A DNA stretch of 53,412 bases, taken from Lachnospiraceae bacterium (lineage in GTDB: Bacteria; Bacillota; Clostridia; Lachnospirales; Lachnospiraceae). Of the stretch, positions 51,529-53,412 are shown piece by piece; the first letter of the stretch is position 1, and each line of letters begins with the position of its first letter. The position numbers and the translations under genes were made by a program. The stretch lies in assembly GCA_015056925.1 (NCBI GenBank), contig SVFJ01000013.1:1-53412 (forward strand). Direction: 5' to 3'. The notes beneath the pieces are model-generated. The model did no database searches. It was not told the DNA's origin and saw only the letters and a list, made by a program, of their open reading frames with translations.

Positions 51529-52446
51529 TTATTCTTCATCATAATAGGTCTTAATACGAATCGCCTGATTATGGTCACCGAAGTCTTCGCCGAAGAGGGT
51601 ACATCCGCCGACATTGGCTGTGTCCTTCGGAACCTCGATGCGGAAGGTTATATAGCTGTTATAATTAATGTTCAAATCCTGAATGGTTACATCTGAAATC
51701 TTATTAGTACCATCAATGAAGCAACCCTCGCTGTTGATAATTAATGTCTTTAGCAAACCATACTGATTTAATAACTCAGGCCACCACTGCGGAGAAACAT
51801 ATCCCGGTCTTGCACCGTAATCCCCCGGACTAATCCACATACCAAGCGGTATGCCGTTGATACTAAAATAAATATCAGACGGATAGTCTTCGTTGGTCTC
51901 CGGACATTCTGAGGAAATCTCAAAAGAGATATGCAGCTCAGTAAGTGTTTGCCCTGCCTGAAGGTGATTGGGTAAATTATACTCTACATAGCCGCTGGCA
52001 AACCATAGGATACCTGCCTGAAAACGGTCCGGAAAAGAGAATACTCTAGGGTCGTCCAAAGAACCAATAATTTCTTTGCTTGTGGCAAGACCACAGGTTG
52101 GTGTACCGTGGCAGGCTGTATAATAACCAACACGAATATCATCTGTATAACAATGTCTTGCCTCCGTGGCAGGAGCAAGGTCAATCATAAGACGGTCGAA
52201 ACGAGGACGAACAATCTTCATCGTACCTCTCTTGCCGGATGTTATCTTAATCTGTACAAGACCGGCTTCTTCTAACTTATTCACGTGCATGGAAATGGCA
52301 CCGTTGGTAAGTCCAAGTGCTTCCGCTAAGTCGTTCATACTTAACGTGTCATCTTCGTATATCATTTCCATGATTTTGAGACGCATAGGTGTGCTGAGTG
52401 CCTTGAAGACAGTTTCAGCTTCCCCTATTGAACGAAAATATAACAT
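51529..52446 (-). CDS. ArsR-type regulator with large C-terminal domain
   Basis: 305 aa from ATG 52446 (AGGGGG ribosome site; the 33 codons upstream are rejected). N-terminal winged helix: STPMRLKIMEMI, then SMNDLAEALGLTNGAISMHVNKLEEAGLV. The C-terminal about 220 residues are not a usual ArsR part; they include several Gly/Trp/Pro-rich beta-like segments (GIPLGMWISPGDYG, CTLFGEDFGDHNQ), suggesting a beta-sandwich ligand sensor. Divergent from a GH43 gene, so it probably controls arabinan use by sensing sugar. No metal-binding ArsR site recognised. Confidence 0.8.
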   Translation of the reverse strand: MLYFRSIGEAETVFKALSTPMRLKIMEMIYEDDTLSMNDLAEALGLTNGAISMHVNKLEEAGLVQIKITSGKRGTMKIVRPRFDRLMIDLAPATEARHCYTDDIRVGYYTACHGTPTCGLATSKEIIGSLDDPRVFSFPDRFQAGILWFASGYVEYNLPNHLQAGQTLTELHISFEISSECPETNEDYPSDIYFSINGIPLGMWISPGDYGARPGYVSPQWWPELLNQYGLLKTLIINSEGCFIDGTNKISDVTIQDLNINYNSYITFRIEVPKDTANVGGCTLFGEDFGDHNQAIRIKTYYDEE

Positions 52447-52516
52447 AGTAACCCCCTGTATATTATGTGCTGTTTTCTTCAATTTATTTATAACATAATA
52501 TATTTTTCTATTTCTT

Positions 52517-52545
52517 ATAATAAACAATGTGATTATTAAAGTCAA
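52517..52545 (-). promoter_or_regulatory. Promoter of the ArsR-type gene
   Basis: Minus strand: -35 TTGACT (52540-52545), 17-nt spacer, -10 TATTAT (52517-52522). Confidence 0.65.
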
Positions 52546-52657
52546 TGCTATAATAATTAAAAACCTGATAAAATTATGAAAAGATTATTTGTGCAAAATA
52601 TTCAACAAAAATTGAAAGGTTTTTCATATATACGGTCATTATTTATAAAGCATATTA

Positions 52658-52686
52658 TTGACTTTTTGAGATAGTCATAGTATGTT
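52658..52686 (+). promoter_or_regulatory. Promoter of the GH43 gene
   Basis: -35 TTGACT (52658-52663), 17-nt spacer, -10 TATGTT (52681-52686). The gap 52447-52757 holds these two divergent promoters and AT-rich DNA, with no gene. Confidence 0.65.
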
Positions 52687-52757
52687 TTAATTATTATTAA
52701 AATATTTTAGTAGTTTTTCGATACAAAATATTTAGAAAAAGAGAGGAAGATATTATT

Positions 52758-53412
52758 ATGAAGAAAAAGCTGATTTCTACTATGTTATGTATCTGCATGG
52801 CAACATCTGTGTGTGCATGTGGACAGACAACGCAGGAGCAGGCTGAAGATACAAAGGAAACAGAGACATCAGAGGAGACTGGGGCAGCAGAAGAGACTAA
52901 GGAAGAGGTGGAAAGACCTGTTCTTGAGGTGAATTATGACGGAATTGCTACAGGGACTGTGAATGCAAGGGTTGCTGTGCATGACCCATCGATTATTAAA
53001 GCGGATGGAAAGTATTATATCTTCGGCTCCCACATGGTAGGAGCGTCTACGGATGATTTGCGTTCTTGGACAAGACTGGGAAATGGATATACAGAGACAA
53101 ATACAATCTACGGTAACTTATATGAAGAAGGACTTGGTGTATTTGATTATGCGGGAAACGGAGATAGTCTGATTAAGACGGATGACGGTGGAACTCACGT
53201 ATGGGCACCGGACCCGATTTATAATGAAGAAACAGGATTGTACTATTTATATTATTGCACTACTTCTACATGGAATGCTTCTAATTTATGCTATGGTGTG
53301 TCAGAAAGTGTGGAAGGACCGTATGAGTGGCAGGGCGCGTTGATTTACTCGGGATTTACAGAGGAGACAATAGGTGCAACGGATGTATATGATTATGTAT
53401 CTGAAGAATACG
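52758..53412 (+). CDS. GH43 lipoprotein, arabinanase-like (cut by window end)
   Basis: About 218 codons visible, incomplete at the C-terminus. Lipoprotein signal peptide with VCAC lipobox (Cys21), then an acidic Glu/Thr linker, so it is displayed on the outer face of the membrane. GH43 propeller: VHDPSIIKADGKYYIFGSH with the general-base Asp near 75, and HVWAPDPIYNEETGLYYLYYC with the second Asp. These fit endo/exo-arabinanases, releasing arabinose oligomers from pectic arabinan. Ribosome site AGAGAGGAAG. Divergent from the ArsR-type regulator. Confidence 0.85.
   Translation, partial: MKKKLISTMLCICMATSVCACGQTTQEQAEDTKETETSEETGAAEETKEEVERPVLEVNYDGIATGTVNARVAVHDPSIIKADGKYYIFGSHMVGASTDDLRSWTRLGNGYTETNTIYGNLYEEGLGVFDYAGNGDSLIKTDDGGTHVWAPDPIYNEETGLYYLYYCTTSTWNASNLCYGVSESVEGPYEWQGALIYSGFTEETIGATDVYDYVSEEY

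Noticed and set aside
1-53412. CRISPR array, tRNA/rRNA genes, prophage
   Set aside because: No regularly spaced direct repeats with spacers, no cloverleaf with CCA/TTCRANNC box, and no phage structural or integrase gene was found by reading both strands.

Overview
The window looks like chromosome of an anaerobic gut Firmicute of the Lachnospiraceae (Roseburia/Lachnospira-like). The evidence is the AT-rich, low-GC coding style, strong AGGAGG-type ribosome binding sites, the murB-rapZ-whiA-crh block, KtrAB potassium uptake, and carbohydrate loci whose gene content matches Lachnospiraceae pectin and mannan systems. The genus assignment is inference. No rRNA, tRNA, CRISPR array, transposase or prophage gene was seen.

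Layout. 1-2267: end of murB, then rapZ, whiA and a Crh-like HPr that has Glu instead of His at residue 15. 2304-3050: a 0.75 kb gene-free block between two convergent terminators. It is bracketed by a 13-bp inverted repeat and contains two divergent, oppositely oriented copies of one complex fold, with compensatory stem changes. This is the most unusual thing in the window. 3114-6242: a class II aldolase and a superfamily 2 helicase with a lysine-rich, membrane-anchored tail. 6289-21415: a rhamnogalacturonan-I locus, with a YesU-like protein, a membrane AraC regulator (YesS-like), a YesP/YesQ/YesO-like sugar ABC importer, a GH2 enzyme, a PL26/YetA-like exo-lyase and a PL11 lyase. The three enzymes lack signal peptides, so oligosaccharides are probably imported and then cut inside the cell. 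21437-23210: an alanine/glycine:cation symporter behind a glycine riboswitch. 23444-26169: a GH13 cyclomaltodextrinase/neopullulanase and a second, highly expressed-looking aldolase.

26422-29105: an unrecognised three-gene cassette (529, 148 and about 184 aa), laid out like a toxin-like protein followed by two small partner genes. Each small gene is followed by the same 16-nt repeat. 29461-33074: housekeeping genes (cyclophilin, GNAT acetyltransferase, HD-GYP phosphodiesterase, Nudix hydrolase).

33206-46049: a beta-mannan/galactoglucomannan locus, with two LacI regulators, GH36 alpha-galactosidase, an AraC regulator, a disaccharide 2-epimerase, GH130 mannosylglucose phosphorylase, a CE17-like and a CE2-like acetylmannan esterase, and a single-chain fusion of a GH1 beta-glycosidase with mannose-6-phosphate isomerase. 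Working together these would remove galactose and acetyl groups, epimerise mannobiose to mannosylglucose, phosphorolyse it, and feed mannose into glycolysis. No endo-mannanase or mannan importer is present here.

46241-51419: an aminotransferase, a patatin-like phospholipase, UppP and KtrB/KtrA. 51529-53412: an ArsR-type regulator with a large C-terminal domain, divergent from a secreted GH43 lipoprotein (arabinanase-like) cut by the window end. A second dispersed RNA-like element, a 12-bp hairpin with a conserved 11-nt loop plus a second hairpin, sits just upstream of both the GH36 and uppP genes.
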